A stretch of DNA of 49,034 bases. Source: Lysobacter sp. Root690. Lineage in GTDB: Bacteria; Pseudomonadota; Gammaproteobacteria; Xanthomonadales; Xanthomonadaceae. The position numbers and the translations under genes were made by a program. Shown piece by piece: positions 8,575 through 18,590 of this stretch (position 1 is the first letter of the stretch; each line of letters opens with the position of its first letter). The stretch spans positions 950,394 through 999,427 of the forward strand of contig NZ_LMHM01000013.1 of assembly GCF_001427785.1 (NCBI RefSeq), read 5' to 3'. The notes beneath the pieces were generated by a model that searched no databases, was not told the DNA's origin, and was given only the letters and a program-made list of their open reading frames with translations.

Positions 8575-8594
8575 CATCCAACTGTCAGCTTTAT

Positions 8595-8612
8595 CGAGTT
8601 ATTCGCAACTCG
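8595..8612. repeat. Small hairpin before nuoA
   Basis: CGAGTT (8595-8600) and AACTCG (8607-8612) form a 6-bp stem with a six-base loop, 20 bases after the tRNA. It may mark tRNA 3' processing or lie in the nuo leader. No poly-T follows, so the nuo genes may be reached by readthrough from the tRNA; a separate nuo promoter in 8575-8742 could not be identified. Confidence 0.3.
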
Positions 8613-8742
8613 CACCACGGTACGCAGGTGCGGCACGCACGGCGGGCCGCGCCGCGTGTCCACACGACTGGGCGCTGTGGCGCCAAGCCAAGGTCGCGGA
8701 AACGCGCCCATGTAGCCGAACAAGTAGCCGAGAGAACACCGC

Positions 8743-9099
8743 GTGCTGGCCGAATACCTGCCGACTCTGCTGTTCCTGATCGTCGCCGGTGGTATCGGCG
8801 TCGCCCTGTTGGTGGTAGGCAATGTGCTCGGGCCCAAGCGCCCGACCGCGGAGAAATTGTCTCCCTACGAATGCGGCTTCGAAGCCTTCGAAGACGCGCG
8901 CATGCAATTCGACGTGCGCTATTACCTGATCGCCATCCAGTTCATCATCTTCGATCTGGAAATCATCTTCATCGTGCCCTGGGCCACCGTATTCCGCGAC
9001 CTCGGTCCGGTCGGGCTCATCGAAATGGGCATTTTCGCCAGCATGCTCCTGCTCGGCTTCGTTTACGTCTGGAAGAAGGGAGCGCTCGAATGGGAGTGA
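8743..9099 (+). CDS. nuoA: NADH-quinone oxidoreductase subunit A
   Basis: NuoA is a small membrane subunit of respiratory complex I at the junction with the peripheral arm. The 118-residue protein has three predicted membrane helices (about 5-26, 60-82, 88-108) and the family signature [20 protein letters not shown] between helices 1 and 2, containing the conserved Cys loop. It starts with GTG at 8743; an AGAGAA purine stretch lies at 8731-8736. It opens a 14-gene run and overlaps nuoB by 10 bases, suggesting translational coupling. Confidence 0.95.
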   Translation: MLAEYLPTLLFLIVAGGIGVALLVVGNVLGPKRPTAEKLSPYECGFEAFEDARMQFDVRYYLIAIQFIIFDLEIIFIVPWATVFRDLGPVGLIEMGIFASMLLLGFVYVWKKGALEWE

Positions 9100-9677
9100 T
9101 CCAAACCGTCAGCGACACCGTGTCGGGCCTGATGCACAACCCGATTCCGGAAGGACGCCTCGACGACATCCTGCGCCCGGAAGGCGAAAACCCGCTGCTG
9201 CAGCAGGGTTTCGTCACCACCAACCTGGACACGCTGTGGAATTGGGCGCGTACCGGGTCGATGTGGCCGATGACCTTCGGCCTGGCCTGCTGCGCGGTCG
9301 AGATGATGCACGCCGGCGCCTCGCGCCTGGACCTGGACCGTTACGGCGTGGTGTTCCGCCCGTCGCCGCGCCAGTCCGACGTGATGATCGTGGCCGGTAC
9401 CCTGGTCAACAAGATGGCCCCGGCGTTGCGCAAGGTCTATGACCAGATGCCCGACCCGAAGTGGGTGATCTCGATGGGCAGCTGCGCCAACGGCGGCGGC
9501 TACTATCACTATTCCTACGCCGTGGTGCGTGGCTGCGACCGCGTGGTCCCGGTCGACGTCTACGTGCCGGGCTGCCCGCCGACCGCCGAAGCGCTGGTCT
9601 ACGGCATCCTGCAGCTGCAGCGCAAGATCCGTCGCGGCACCAACTTCGGCGACAGCAAGCAGGGCGTGCGCGAATGA
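9090..9677 (+). CDS. nuoB: NADH-quinone oxidoreductase subunit B
   Basis: The 195-residue NuoB holds iron-sulfur cluster N2, the last electron carrier before quinone in complex I. Its four ligands are visible: adjacent Cys67-Cys68 in [10 protein letters not shown], Cys132 in [10 protein letters not shown] and Cys162 in [10 protein letters not shown]. The start at 9090 (MGVIQTVSD) lies inside the end of nuoA. The stop overlaps the nuoC start as ATGA. Length is normal, with a slightly long N-terminus. Confidence 0.97.
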   Translation: MGVIQTVSDTVSGLMHNPIPEGRLDDILRPEGENPLLQQGFVTTNLDTLWNWARTGSMWPMTFGLACCAVEMMHAGASRLDLDRYGVVFRPSPRQSDVMIVAGTLVNKMAPALRKVYDQMPDPKWVISMGSCANGGGYYHYSYAVVRGCDRVVPVDVYVPGCPPTAEALVYGILQLQRKIRRGTNFGDSKQGVRE

Positions 9678-10422
9678 GCGGCGTTGCTCCGAGCAGCGCG
9701 CAGCTTGCCCAGCGCTTGAACGAACGCTTCGCCGGCGCCTCGGTCATCGTGGCGCAGCCGCGCGGCGAGATCACTCTGGAAGTGGCGCCCACCGAATGGC
9801 TTGCCGCGGCGCTCGCGCTGCGCGACGAATTCGGTTTCGAACAGTGCGTCGACGTCAGTGGCGTGGATTACCTGAGTTACGGCAGCGACGAGTGGGACAC
9901 CGACGTGTCCTCGGAAGGCTTCTCGCGTGGCGTGGAAGGCAAGAGCGCCGGCCGTTTCCGCTGGGGCGAGTCGCCCAACGGCGCCGCCGATTCGCTGCCG
10001 GCGCGGCGTTTCGCCGCGGTCGCGCATCTGCTGTCGTGTCAGCACAATCAGCGCGTGCGTTTGAAGACGTTCGCGGCCGACGACGATCTGCCCGTGGTTG
10101 GTTCGCTGTGCCACATCTGGCCGGGCGTGAATTGGTTCGAACGCGAAGCGTTCGACCTGTACGGCATCGTGTTCGAAGGCCATCCGGACCTGCGCCGGAT
10201 CCTCACCGACTACGGCTTCGTCGGCCATCCGTTCCGCAAGGATTTCCCGCTGATCGGCAACGTCGAAGTGCGTTACGACGCCGACAAGCGCCGGGTGATC
10301 TACGAGCCCGTATCGATCGACCCGCGCGTAGGCGTGCCGCGGGTGATCCGCGATGACGCGCGCTACCAGACCGCCCAAGGCGAGACGGCGCAGCGCGACG
10401 CCGCACAAGGCGAGGTGAAGTA

Positions 10423-10423
<1 letters not shown>
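9674..10423 (+). CDS. nuoC: NADH-quinone oxidoreductase subunit C
   Basis: NuoC is the 30-kDa peripheral-arm subunit that packs against NuoD near the quinone site. The 249-residue protein has the family motif [20 protein letters not shown] followed by [19 protein letters not shown]. It is separate from nuoD, unlike the NuoCD fusion of E. coli. An approximately 35-residue Gly/Ser-containing insertion around residues 75-110 ([19 protein letters not shown]) precedes the conserved core. The C-terminus has a short Gln/Ala/Thr repeat ([14 protein letters not shown]). Start ATG at 9674 overlaps nuoB; its TAA overlaps the nuoD ATG by one base. Confidence 0.95.
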
Positions 10424-11733
<1,310 letters not shown>

Positions 11734-11737
11734 AGGC

Positions 11738-11872
11738 GGGAATCGGGAATTGGGAATCGGGAATCGATAAAGCTGAGGCTGCACGAGTTCGCGCCGAGCA
11801 TCGATCGCCCCGGATTTTTCGATTCACCGCGTCCCGCTCCAACCGATTCCCGATTCCCAATTCCCGATTCCC
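11738..11872. repeat. Perfect 29-bp inverted repeat of GGGAATC units, nuoD-nuoE
   Basis: The left arm (11738-11766) consists of four GGGAAT(C/T) heptad-like units and is matched base for base by the right arm (11844-11872), 29 of 29 by eye. The arms are 77 bases apart; pairing extends a few bases further with one mismatch. The element fills the whole nuoD-nuoE gap inside the operon. No transposase is present. It looks like a REP- or MITE-type palindrome dispersed in this genome; a relative is at 29993-30091. Confidence 0.85.
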
Positions 11873-11884
11873 GGCTTTACCCCT

Positions 11885-12412
11885 ATGAAAGCGACAGGCA
11901 ATTTCGAGGCCGCACAGCACGTCGATCCGATGGTGGCACTGTCGGACGGCACGCGCGCGCACATCGACCACTGGCTGGCCAAGTTCCCGCCGGACCGCAA
12001 GCGCTCGGCCGTGTTGCAGGGGCTGCATGCGGCGCAGGAGCAGAACGGCGGCTGGCTGACCGATGAGCTGATCGCCGCGGTCGCCAAGTACCTGAGCCTG
12101 CCGCCGGTGTGGGCCTACGAGGTCGCGAGCTTCTACTCGATGTTCGAGACCGAGAAGGTCGGCCGCAACAACGTCGCGTTCTGCACCAACATCAGCTGCT
12201 GGCTCAACGGCGCCGAGCAACTGGTCGCGCATGCCGAAAAGAAGCTGGGCTGCAAGCTCGGCGAATCCACCGCCGATGGCCGGGTCTTCCTCAAGCGCGA
12301 GGAAGAATGCCTGGCCGCGTGCTGCGGCGCGCCGGTGGTCGTCGTCAACGGTCATTACCACGAGAAGCTCGACGCGACGAAAGTCGACGAGCTGCTCGAT
12401 GGCTTGAAGTGA
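11885..12412 (+). CDS. nuoE: NADH-quinone oxidoreductase subunit E
   Basis: NuoE carries the [2Fe-2S] cluster N1a in the NADH-input module of complex I. The 175-residue protein has a thioredoxin-like fold with ligands Cys100 and Cys105 (FCTNISCWLNG) and Cys142 and Cys146 (EECLAACCGAP). The N-terminal helical bundle (about 22-90) shows the family pattern AVLQGLHAAQEQNGGW. The ATG at 11885 lies 12 bases after the end of the right arm of the inverted repeat, and no good Shine-Dalgarno is visible there, so translation or mRNA structure may be affected by the repeat. Confidence 0.95.
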   Translation: MKATGNFEAAQHVDPMVALSDGTRAHIDHWLAKFPPDRKRSAVLQGLHAAQEQNGGWLTDELIAAVAKYLSLPPVWAYEVASFYSMFETEKVGRNNVAFCTNISCWLNGAEQLVAHAEKKLGCKLGESTADGRVFLKREEECLAACCGAPVVVVNGHYHEKLDATKVDELLDGLK

Positions 12413-12423
12413 GGTCGGGCGAG

Positions 12424-13794
12424 ATGGCTCACGGTCACCACGACTATTCCAAGGGCTACGGCCCGGTCGGCCCGGCTCCGCAGGAGCACCAGGTCGTCTA
12501 TACGACCCTGCACTACGACACGCCGTGGTCGTACGAAAATTATTTGAAGACCGGCGGCTACAGCGCGCTGCGCAAGATCCTGACCGAGAAGACCCCGCAG
12601 GACGAGATCATCAACGCGGTCAAGGCCTCGGGCCTGCGCGGCCGCGGCGGCGCGGGCTTCCCGACCGGCCTGAAGTGGAGCTTCATGCCCAAGGGCAGCG
12701 GCACCCAGAAGTACATCCTGTGCAACTCGGACGAATCCGAGCCTGGCACCGCCAAGGATCGCGACATCCTGCGCTTCAACCCGCATTCGGTGGTCGAGGG
12801 CATGGCGATCGCCTGCTACGCGACCGGTTCGACGGTGGCCTATAACTACCTGCGCGGCGAATTCCATCACGAGCCGTTCGAGCATTTCGAGCAGGCGTTG
12901 AAGGAAGCCTACGAGAACGGCTGGCTGGGCAAGAACGTGCTCGGCAGCGGCGTGGACATCGACATCTACGGCGCGCTCGGCGCCGGCGCCTACATCTGCG
13001 GCGAAGAAACCGCGCTGATGGAATCGCTGGAAGGCAAGAAGGGCCAGCCGCGCTACAAGCCGCCGTTCCCGGCGAATTTCGGCCTGTTCGGCAAGCCGAC
13101 CACGATCAACAACACCGAGACCTATGCCTCGGTGCCGGCGATCCTGCGCAATGGCGCGGAGTGGTTCTTGAACCTGGGCAAGCCCAATAACGGCGGCCCG
13201 AAGATCTTCTCGGTCTCTGGCCACGTCAATAATCCGGGCAATTTCGAAATCCGCCTGGGCACCCCGTTCGCCGATCTGCTGCAGATGGCCGGCGGCGTGC
13301 GTAACGGCAACAAGCTCAAGGCCGTGATTCCCGGCGGTTCGTCGATGAAGGTGCTGCCGGCCGAACAGATGCTGGCCTGCACGATGGACTACGACTCGCT
13401 GCAGAAGGCCGGTTCCGGCCTGGGCTCGGGCGCGGTCATCGTGATGGACGAAACCGCCTGCATGGTGCGCGCGTGTCAGCGCATCGCTCGGTTCTATTTC
13501 AAGGAAAGCTGCGGCCAATGCACGCCGTGCCGCGAAGGCACCGGCTGGATGTACCGCATGCTGACCCGCATCGTCGACAAGCACGCGACCTTGGAAGACC
13601 TGCAGATGCTGCGCGCCGCCGCGGGCCAGATCGAAGGCCACACCATCTGCGCGTTCGGCGAAGCCGCGGCGTGGCCGGTGCAGGGCTTCCTGCATCACTT
13701 CTGGGACGAGTTCGAGTACGCGATCGTCAATAAGCGGTTCCTCGTTGATGATCAGGCCGCGGGCACCGTGGTCGAGAAGAAGGTGGCTGCATGA
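12424..13794 (+). CDS. nuoF: NADH-quinone oxidoreductase subunit F
   Basis: NuoF binds NADH and FMN and holds [4Fe-4S] cluster N3. The 456-residue protein shows the NADH/FMN-binding glycine loop GRGGAGFPTGLKW (73-85), the CNSDESEPGT segment, and cluster ligands Cys363, Cys366, Cys369 (SCGQCTPCREG) and Cys409 (GHTICAFGE). The N-terminus is His-rich (MAHGHHDYSKG), an extension before the conserved core. The ATG at 12424 is 11 bases after the nuoE stop. The end overlaps nuoG by four bases (ATGA). Confidence 0.97.
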   Translation: MAHGHHDYSKGYGPVGPAPQEHQVVYTTLHYDTPWSYENYLKTGGYSALRKILTEKTPQDEIINAVKASGLRGRGGAGFPTGLKWSFMPKGSGTQKYILCNSDESEPGTAKDRDILRFNPHSVVEGMAIACYATGSTVAYNYLRGEFHHEPFEHFEQALKEAYENGWLGKNVLGSGVDIDIYGALGAGAYICGEETALMESLEGKKGQPRYKPPFPANFGLFGKPTTINNTETYASVPAILRNGAEWFLNLGKPNNGGPKIFSVSGHVNNPGNFEIRLGTPFADLLQMAGGVRNGNKLKAVIPGGSSMKVLPAEQMLACTMDYDSLQKAGSGLGSGAVIVMDETACMVRACQRIARFYFKESCGQCTPCREGTGWMYRMLTRIVDKHATLEDLQMLRAAAGQIEGHTICAFGEAAAWPVQGFLHHFWDEFEYAIVNKRFLVDDQAAGTVVEKKVAA

Positions 13795-16022
13795 GCGCCC
13801 AACCGGTAAACCCCAATCTGCCGCCCGATCACGTCACCGTCTTCATCGACGGCGTCGAGATGGCCGCGCCGAAGGGTTCGATGATCATCCAGGCCGCCGA
13901 CAAGGCCGGCATTCCGATCCCGCGTTTTTGCTATCACGACAAGCTGGCGATCGCGGCGAACTGCCGCATGTGCCTGGTCGAAGTCGAGAAGATGCCCAAG
14001 CCGGCGCCGGCCTGCGCCACCCCGGTCATGGACGGCATGAAGGTCGTCACCCGCAGCGAAAAGGCGTTGAAGTCGCAGCGCAACGTGATGGAGTTCCTGC
14101 TGGTCAACCATCCGCTCGACTGCCCGATTTGCGATCAGGGTGGCGAGTGCGAGCTGCAGGACCTGTCGATGGGCTACGGCCGTTCGGTCAGCCGTTTCTC
14201 CGAGCGGAAGCGCGTGGTGCCCGATGAGGACATCGGTCCGCTGGTCGCGACCGAGATGACCCGCTGCATCCAGTGCACGCGCTGCGTCCGCTTCACCGCC
14301 GAAATCGCCGGTACCTACGAACTCGGCGGCATGTACCGCGGCGAGAACCTGCAGATCGGCACCTTCGACGGCAAGCCGCTGACCACCGAGCTGTCGGGCA
14401 ACGTCATCGACGTGTGCCCGGTCGGCGCGCTGACCAACAAGGTGTTCCAGTTCAAGGCGCGTCCGTGGGAACTGACCGCGCGCGAGTCGCTCGGTTATCA
14501 CGACGCGCTCGGCAGCAATCTGTTCCTGCATCTGCGTCGCGGCGACGTGCTGCGCACCGTGCCGCGCGACAACGAAGCGGTCAACGAGTGCTGGCTGTCG
14601 GACCGCGACCGCTATTCGCACCAGGGCCTGTACGCGGAAGATCGCGCGCAGCGTCCACTGGTGAAGGACAACGGCGAGTGGCGCGAGGCGTCGTGGGACG
14701 AAGCGCTGGCGCGCGCGGCGAAGATCCTGCACGACAACGCCGGCGACAACCTCGGCGTGCTCGCGCATCCGGCGACCTCGAACGAAGAGGGCGCGCTGCT
14801 CGCGCGCCTGGCCGAAGCACTGGGTACCGGCAATATCGATCACCGCATCTCGCAGCACGATCTGTCCGACGCCGCGGTCGCCGAAACCTTCGCCATGCCG
14901 GTCGCCGAGATCGACCAGGCCGATGTCGTGGTGATCGTCGGCAGCAACCTGCGCCACGAGCTGCCGCTGGTGCATCAGCGTATCCGCAAGGCGTTCACTC
15001 GCGGCGCCAAGATCCACGTGGTCAACCCGGTCGATTTCGACTTCACCTTCGACATCGCCAGCAAGCGCATCGTCGCGCCGTCGCAGCTCGCCGCCGCGCT
15101 CGGCGACGACACGCTGCGCGAAGTCGCCAAGGCCGGCAACCACGTCGCGATCATCGTCGGCGCGCTGGCCGAAAACGGCCCGTACGCGGCCGCGATCCGC
15201 GCCGCGGCCGCGTCGTTCGCCGATGCTACCGGCGCCAAGCTGTGCCGCATTCCGCAGGGCGCCAACGCGGTCGGTCTCGCCCAATACGGCGTGCTGCCGA
15301 GTTCGCGCGACGCCGCCGGCATGCTCAGCGATGCGCGCGGCGCCTATGTGATCTACGGCATCGAGCCGGGTCTGGATTTCGCCGACACCCAAAGCGCGCT
15401 GCGCGCGCTCGGCGCGGCCCAGGTCGTGGCCTTCAGCCACTACGCCTGCCGTTCGACCAAGGCCGTGGCCGACGTGATCCTGCCGATCGGTCTGCTGCCC
15501 GAGGTCGATGCGACCTTGACCAATCTCGACGGCATCGCCCAGAACGCAGCGGCCGGCGGCAAGCTGCCGGGCGAAGCGCGTCCGGGCTGGCGCGTGCTGC
15601 GCGCGCTCGGCGGCGAGTTGAACGCCGATGGTTTCGCCTTCACCGATCTGGCCGGTCTGCGCGCCGGCATCGCGCCACGCGCCGTCACTCCGGCCGCGGG
15701 CCGCGCGCCGACAGTGGCGGGCGAGGGGCTGGAAGTCGCGGTGTCGACCGCGATCTACCGCAGCGACGCCACCGTGCGCCGTGCGCCGGCGCTGCAATCG
15801 CATCCGCTCAACCTGGAACCGCGCGCCGTGCTCAATCCCAACGATGCGGCCGCGCTCGGTTTCGGCGACGGCATGGTCGGCAAGTTCAGCGCCGACGCCG
15901 GCACGGCGACACTGCCGGTGGTGCTCAGCGCGCAGGTCGCGCCGGGCACGGTATGGATCGAAAGCGGGCATGGCGCCACCGCACCGCTGGGTGCCGGCCG
16001 CGTGCAGGCGGGGAGGGCTTAA
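13791..16022 (+). CDS. nuoG: NADH-quinone oxidoreductase subunit G
   Basis: NuoG (743 residues) is the large iron-sulfur subunit of the NADH module. The N-terminal part binds three clusters: [2Fe-2S] N1b by Cys47, Cys58, Cys61 and Cys75; [4Fe-4S] N5 by His107, Cys111, Cys114 and Cys120 (HPLDCPICDQGGEC); and N4 by Cys159, Cys162, Cys165 and Cys209 (RCIQCTRCVRF, VCPVGAL). The rest is a molybdopterin-oxidoreductase-like domain that binds no molybdenum in this family. No Cys ligands for the extra N7 cluster of E. coli-type NuoG are apparent between residues 210 and 260. It overlaps nuoF and is separated from nuoH by three bases. Confidence 0.96.
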   Translation: MSAQPVNPNLPPDHVTVFIDGVEMAAPKGSMIIQAADKAGIPIPRFCYHDKLAIAANCRMCLVEVEKMPKPAPACATPVMDGMKVVTRSEKALKSQRNVMEFLLVNHPLDCPICDQGGECELQDLSMGYGRSVSRFSERKRVVPDEDIGPLVATEMTRCIQCTRCVRFTAEIAGTYELGGMYRGENLQIGTFDGKPLTTELSGNVIDVCPVGALTNKVFQFKARPWELTARESLGYHDALGSNLFLHLRRGDVLRTVPRDNEAVNECWLSDRDRYSHQGLYAEDRAQRPLVKDNGEWREASWDEALARAAKILHDNAGDNLGVLAHPATSNEEGALLARLAEALGTGNIDHRISQHDLSDAAVAETFAMPVAEIDQADVVVIVGSNLRHELPLVHQRIRKAFTRGAKIHVVNPVDFDFTFDIASKRIVAPSQLAAALGDDTLREVAKAGNHVAIIVGALAENGPYAAAIRAAAASFADATGAKLCRIPQGANAVGLAQYGVLPSSRDAAGMLSDARGAYVIYGIEPGLDFADTQSALRALGAAQVVAFSHYACRSTKAVADVILPIGLLPEVDATLTNLDGIAQNAAAGGKLPGEARPGWRVLRALGGELNADGFAFTDLAGLRAGIAPRAVTPAAGRAPTVAGEGLEVAVSTAIYRSDATVRRAPALQSHPLNLEPRAVLNPNDAAALGFGDGMVGKFSADAGTATLPVVLSAQVAPGTVWIESGHGATAPLGAGRVQAGRA

Positions 16023-16025
16023 ACC

Positions 16026-17102
16026 ATGGCCGATGGAATGTTCTTCACCCAGGTCGTCGACCCGACGCGCGAATGGTTCCTGTCGTTCGGCATGGCCGGC
16101 GCGGTGGCCTGGATCGTGCTCAAGATCCTGCTGATCGCGATGCCGGTGATCATCACCGTCGCGTTCTACGTGGTCTGGGAACGCAAGCTGATCGGCTGGA
16201 TGCACGTGCGCCGCGGTCCGATGTACGTCGGCATGGGCATCCTGCAAGCGTTCGCCGACGTGTTCAAACTGCTGTTCAAGGAAGTGATCCAGCCGGCCAA
16301 GGCCGAGCCGTTCCTGTACAAGCTCGCGCCGCTGCTGACCCTGGCGCCCGCGTTCGCGGCCTGGGCGGTGGTGCCGTTCGACGCGAAAGCGGTGCTGTCG
16401 AACGCCAACGCCGGCCTGCTGTATCTGCTGGCGATGACCTCGCTGGGCGTGTACGGCATCATCCTCGCCGGCTGGGCGTCGAACTCGAAGTACGCCTTCC
16501 TCGGCGCGATGCGCGCCGCCGCGCAGGTCGTGTCCTACGAAATCGCCATGGGCTTCGCCATGGTCGGCGTGATGGTCGGCGCCGGCAGCCTGAATCTCAC
16601 CGACATCGTGATGGCGCAGTCCGGCAACGCCGGCGCACTGGAATGGTTCGCGCTGCCGATGCTGCCGCTGTTCGTGGTGTATTTCATTTCCGGCGTGGCC
16701 GAGACCAACCGCGCGCCGTTCGACGTGGTCGAGGGCGAGTCGGAAATCGTCGCCGGTCACATGGTCGAGTATTCGGGTTCGGCGTTCGCGCTGTTCTTCC
16801 TGGCCGAATACGCCAACATGATCCTGATCAGCTTCCTGACCGCGCTGTTCTTCCTCGGCGGCTGGCTGAGCCCGTTCCAGGGCCTGGGCATTCCGTTCCT
16901 GTCGGTCGACGGCTGGTGGTGGCTGTTCGCAAAGGTGTTCTTCTTCGCCAGCTGCTTCATCTGGTTCCGTGCTTCGTTCCCGCGCTACCGCTATGACCAG
17001 ATCATGCGGCTGGGCTGGAAGGTCTTCATCCCGCTGACCATCGCCTGGATCTGCGTAGTCGCCGTCATGGCGTACTACAAAGTGTTCCTGCCGAACGTGT
17101 AA
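16026..17102 (+). CDS. nuoH: NADH-quinone oxidoreductase subunit H
   Basis: NuoH (ND1 homologue, 358 residues) is the membrane subunit that forms the quinone entry tunnel and joins the two arms of complex I. It has about eight membrane helices. Conserved loops are readable: [15 protein letters not shown], then [16 protein letters not shown], and [16 protein letters not shown], whose acidic residues belong to the quinone/proton coupling region. The final segment [19 protein letters not shown] is also typical. It is three bases from nuoG and 17 bases from nuoI. Confidence 0.97.
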   Translation: MADGMFFTQVVDPTREWFLSFGMAGAVAWIVLKILLIAMPVIITVAFYVVWERKLIGWMHVRRGPMYVGMGILQAFADVFKLLFKEVIQPAKAEPFLYKLAPLLTLAPAFAAWAVVPFDAKAVLSNANAGLLYLLAMTSLGVYGIILAGWASNSKYAFLGAMRAAAQVVSYEIAMGFAMVGVMVGAGSLNLTDIVMAQSGNAGALEWFALPMLPLFVVYFISGVAETNRAPFDVVEGESEIVAGHMVEYSGSAFALFFLAEYANMILISFLTALFFLGGWLSPFQGLGIPFLSVDGWWWLFAKVFFFASCFIWFRASFPRYRYDQIMRLGWKVFIPLTIAWICVVAVMAYYKVFLPNV

Positions 17103-17119
17103 GGACAGGCATCCTCGAC

Positions 17120-17608
17120 ATGAATCGCATCGTTTCCTACTTCAAGAGTCTGCTCCTGATCGAGCTGATGCAGGGCCTCGGGCTGACGCTCAAGTACCTG
17201 TTCAAGCCCAAGTACACGCTGATGTACCCGATGGAGAAGACCCCGCAGTCGCCGCGTTTCCGCGGCATCCACGCGCTGCGCCGTTATCCCAACGGCGAAG
17301 AGCGCTGCATCGCCTGCAAGCTGTGCGAAGCGGTGTGTCCGGCGCTGGCGATCACCATCGACTCGGAAAAGCGCGCGGACGGCACCCGCCGCACCACGCG
17401 TTACGACATCGACCTGTTCAAGTGCATTTTCTGCGGGTTCTGCGAGGAGTCGTGCCCGGTCGACTCGATCGTGGAAACGCATATCCACGAATACCACTTC
17501 GAACAGCGCGGACAGAACATCGTCACCAAACCGCAGCTGCTGGCGATCGGCGACCGTCTCGAGACCGAGATCGCCGAGCGCCGCGCCGCCGACGCCGCCT
17601 TCCGCTGA
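17120..17608 (+). CDS. nuoI: NADH-quinone oxidoreductase subunit I
   Basis: NuoI (162 residues) carries clusters N6a and N6b, which pass electrons toward N2. It has two ferredoxin-like motifs: Cys63, 66, 69 and 73 ([12 protein letters not shown]) and Cys102, 105, 108 and 112 ([12 protein letters not shown]). An amphipathic N-terminal helix (about 4-30) lies on the membrane in known structures. Nothing is unusual in length. nuoJ starts eight bases downstream. Confidence 0.97.
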   Translation: MNRIVSYFKSLLLIELMQGLGLTLKYLFKPKYTLMYPMEKTPQSPRFRGIHALRRYPNGEERCIACKLCEAVCPALAITIDSEKRADGTRRTTRYDIDLFKCIFCGFCEESCPVDSIVETHIHEYHFEQRGQNIVTKPQLLAIGDRLETEIAERRAADAAFR

Positions 17609-17616
17609 GTACTGAT

Positions 17617-18261
17617 ATGGATCTCGCCCAGATCGCCTTCTTCGTCTTCGCCGCCGCGGCCACGCTGTCCGCCGTGGCCGTGATCAGCGTCAAGAACCCG
17701 GTCCATGCCGCGCTCAGCCTGGTGCTGACGTTCTTCTCGGTCGCCTGCGTGTGGATCATCGCCGGCGCCGAATTCCTCGGCGTGGCCCTGATCCTGGTCT
17801 ACGTCGGCGCGGTGATGGTGCTGTTCCTGTTCGTGGTGATGATGCTCGACATCGACGTCGCGCCGCTGCGGGAAGGCTACGTGCGCTACTTGCCGGTCGG
17901 CCTGCTGGTCGCGGTGGTGATGCTGGTGGAGATGGTCACCCTGATCGGAGTCAAGGCCAGCATCGTCGCGCCGCTGACCGCCGACGCCTCGGGCGGTTCC
18001 AACACCAAGTGGCTGGCGATGGCGTTGTTCACCGACTTCCTGCTGCCGTTCGAGGTCGCCGCGGTGATCCTGACCGTGGCGGTGATCGCCGCGGTGATGC
18101 TGACACTGCGCCGCCGCCCCGGCGCCAAGCACCAGAATCCGAGCGAGCAGTCGCGGGTCCGCGCCAGCGACCGCGTGCGCATGATCAAGATGGACGCGAC
18201 GAAGCCGGCCGTGGTCGAACCCACGCCCGCCGAGCCCGCCGCGCAGGAGGCCAAGCCATGA
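17617..18261 (+). CDS. nuoJ: NADH-quinone oxidoreductase subunit J
   Basis: NuoJ (ND6 homologue, 214 residues from the ATG at 17617) is a five-helix membrane subunit. The family pattern [19 protein letters not shown] and the pi-bulge helix [20 protein letters not shown] are present. The C-terminal 50 residues after the last helix are soluble and charged, ending in a Pro/Ala/Glu-rich tail ([16 protein letters not shown]), longer than many homologues. The stop overlaps the nuoK start as ATGA. Confidence 0.95.
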   Translation: MDLAQIAFFVFAAAATLSAVAVISVKNPVHAALSLVLTFFSVACVWIIAGAEFLGVALILVYVGAVMVLFLFVVMMLDIDVAPLREGYVRYLPVGLLVAVVMLVEMVTLIGVKASIVAPLTADASGGSNTKWLAMALFTDFLLPFEVAAVILTVAVIAAVMLTLRRRPGAKHQNPSEQSRVRASDRVRMIKMDATKPAVVEPTPAEPAAQEAKP

Positions 18262-18584
18262 ACGAATTCATCGGGTCGGGTCTAGCCCTCGGCCACTATC
18301 TGGCCTTGGGCGCGGTGCTGTTCTGCATCAGCGTCGCCGGCATCTTCCTCAATCGCAAGAACGTGATCGTGCTGCTGATGTCGATCGAGCTGATGTTGCT
18401 CGCGGTCAACATCAATTTCGTCGCGTTCTCGCGCCAGTTGGCCGATCCGGCCGGTCAGGTGTTCGTGTTCTTCATCCTCACCGTCGCCGCCGCCGAGGCC
18501 GCCATCGGCCTGGCGATCCTGGTCACGCTGTTCCGCAACCGGCGCACGATCAACGTCGCTGAAATCGACACGATGAAGGGCTGA
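18258..18584 (+). CDS. nuoK: NADH-quinone oxidoreductase subunit K
   Basis: NuoK (ND4L homologue, 108 residues) has three membrane helices with the two conserved buried glutamates needed for proton transfer: one in [17 protein letters not shown] and one in [22 protein letters not shown] site lies before the ATG at 18258, inside the end of nuoJ. Six bases separate it from nuoL. Confidence 0.96.
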   Translation: MNEFIGSGLALGHYLALGAVLFCISVAGIFLNRKNVIVLLMSIELMLLAVNINFVAFSRQLADPAGQVFVFFILTVAAAEAAIGLAILVTLFRNRRTINVAEIDTMKG

Positions 18585-18590
18585 TCCGGC

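Noticed and set aside
11738-11872. Insertion sequence or MITE with target duplication
   Set aside because: No transposase and no flanking direct repeat visible; kept as a repeat element only.
13752-16760. About 1000-codon open frame on the minus strand
   Set aside because: Lies opposite nuoG and nuoH, which carry clear cluster motifs and helices; the frame has no family features.
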